Shown here: piece by piece, positions 6,502 through 6,861 of the stretch
Position numbering within the stretch: the stretch's first letter is position 1
Layout: each line of letters begins with the position of its first letter
DNA from: Candidatus Saccharimonadia bacterium
GTDB lineage: Bacteria; Patescibacteriota; Saccharimonadia; Saccharimonadales; Saccharimonadaceae
Length of the DNA: 6,861 bases
Direction: 5' to 3'
NCBI GenBank assembly: GCA_023257145.1
Contig: JALRDA010000050.1
Coordinates: 1 to 6,861, forward strand
The notes under the pieces: model-generated
What the model saw: only the letters and a program-made list of their open reading frames with translations
Told to the model about the DNA's origin: nothing
Database searches by the model: none
Position numbers and translations under genes: made by a program

Positions 6502-6537
6502 CCTATATAGTATTACAATATTTATGATATTAGTCTA
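6502..6537 (-). promoter_or_regulatory. Candidate promoter of the OLD-family gene, ending at its start codon
   Basis: The minus strand has TAGACT (6537-6532, four of six to TTGACA), a 17-base spacer, then AATACT (6514-6509, four of six to TATAAT). The ATG at 6501 lies 7 bases after the second box. Transcription would begin at or within a base or two of the ATG, so the transcript may be leaderless. ATACTATA (6513-6506) also occurs just before the S51 start. Hexamer matches are moderate in very AT-rich sequence. Confidence 0.4.
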
Positions 6538-6558
6538 TGCTAAATCACTATATTAGTC
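6527..6558 (-). repeat. Two direct copies of GACTAATAT upstream of the OLD-family gene
   Basis: The minus strand carries GACTAATAT at 6558-6550 and again at 6535-6527, exactly 23 bases apart, about two helical turns. The second copy overlaps the candidate -35 element (6537-6532). Paired sites on one DNA face could bind a regulator, or they could be tandem promoter parts. AT-rich chance repetition is not excluded. Confidence 0.4.
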
Positions 6559-6584
6559 CACGAAAAGAAGACATGTGCACAAAA

Positions 6585-6861
6585 TTAGTTTAGGTCATCG
6601 ACTGCGAGATCGGCGTTCGTGTGTACATTCACCACATCATCGAGATCATCAAGGGCATCCATAATTTTGAGTACTTTTCGTGCCACCTCAGGATCGTCAA
6701 CCGTTACTTCAGTCGCAGGAACATACTGCAGACCAGCCTCTTTCACTTCCAGTCCAGCCTCAATCAGCGCAGTTCGCACCTTCGCAAGATCTTTTTGATC
6801 GGTATATACCGTCATTGCACCATCCTCTTCGGCGGCATCTTCGGCTCCGGCATCCAAGATT
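6585..6861 (-). CDS. yebC: YebC/PmpR family (TACO1-like) protein, C-terminal part, cut by the right edge
   Basis: The last 91 residues of a YebC family protein are present, ending at TAA 6587-6585; the N-terminal roughly 150 residues lie beyond the window. Family-typical stretches are LDAGAEDA near the edge, MTVYTDQKDLAKVRTALIEAG, and the ending MDALDDLDDVVNVHTNADL. The protein is acidic, as usual for YebC. Members were long annotated as transcriptional regulators; more recent work on several bacteria and on mitochondrial TACO1 points to a ribosome-associated role relieving stalls at proline-rich stretches. YebC often lies directly before ruvC; here the OLD and S51 genes separate them. An apparent start inside the visible region (TTG at 6857) is an internal codon, not a real start. 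The next gene begins 83 bases downstream. Confidence 0.95.
   Translation of the reverse strand, partial: ILDAGAEDAAEEDGAMTVYTDQKDLAKVRTALIEAGLEVKEAGLQYVPATEVTVDDPEVARKVLKIMDALDDLDDVVNVHTNADLAVDDLN

Noticed and set aside
6561..6584. Possible yebC terminator around the GTGCAC palindrome after the stop codon
   Set aside because: The palindrome has no loop-forming stem followed by a T-run, so it does not meet the pattern of an intrinsic terminator.
1..6861. UGA recoding as in Gracilibacteria/Absconditabacteria
   Set aside because: Intact genes read through with no internal TGA, and the S51 gene ends at TGA at its expected length.

Overview
The window looks like a chromosomal segment from a small-genome bacterium, most likely a Patescibacteria/Candidatus Saccharibacteria (TM7) type. 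That assignment is an inference from compact gene packing, the protein character and the gene mix; no marker here settles it. UGA acts as a stop (it ends the S51 peptidase gene), so there is no sign of UGA recoding. Every supported gene lies on the minus strand, so transcription runs from high to low coordinates.

In transcription order the genes are: the C-terminal part of YebC (entering at the right edge, ending at 6585); an AT-rich OLD-family ATPase/Toprim nuclease (6501-4726); a cytosolic S51 (dipeptidase E-like) peptidase (4633-3995); RuvC, overlapping the peptidase gene by ATGA (3998-3522); a class A penicillin-binding protein (3413-1119); RuvA (1064-489); and the N-terminal half of a trans-polyprenyl diphosphate synthase with a GTG start (483 to the left edge). 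No tRNA, rRNA, CRISPR array, transposase or convincing intrinsic terminator was seen. The longest gene-free stretches are about 54-108 bases.

The backbone is a broken-up version of the widespread yebC-ruvC-ruvA Holliday-junction cluster. RuvA binds the four-way junction and RuvC cleaves it. A bifunctional peptidoglycan synthase sits between ruvC and ruvA, a peptidase precedes ruvC, and a prenyl synthase follows ruvA where ruvB often lies. PBP1A and the prenyl synthase may share a link to cell-wall synthesis through polyprenyl carriers, but that is only an inference.

The accessory element is the OLD-family gene between yebC and the S51 gene. Its G+C, about 30-36% in lines I counted, contrasts with about 45-57% in the core genes. 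It has all the ATPase and Toprim motifs expected of an active enzyme but no UvrD-like helicase partner in the window, so it looks like a stand-alone (class 1-like) OLD nuclease, a family tied to phage defence. The short regions around it hold possible start-codon-proximal promoters, a 9-base direct repeat, and a weak flanking similarity that may mark its insertion.
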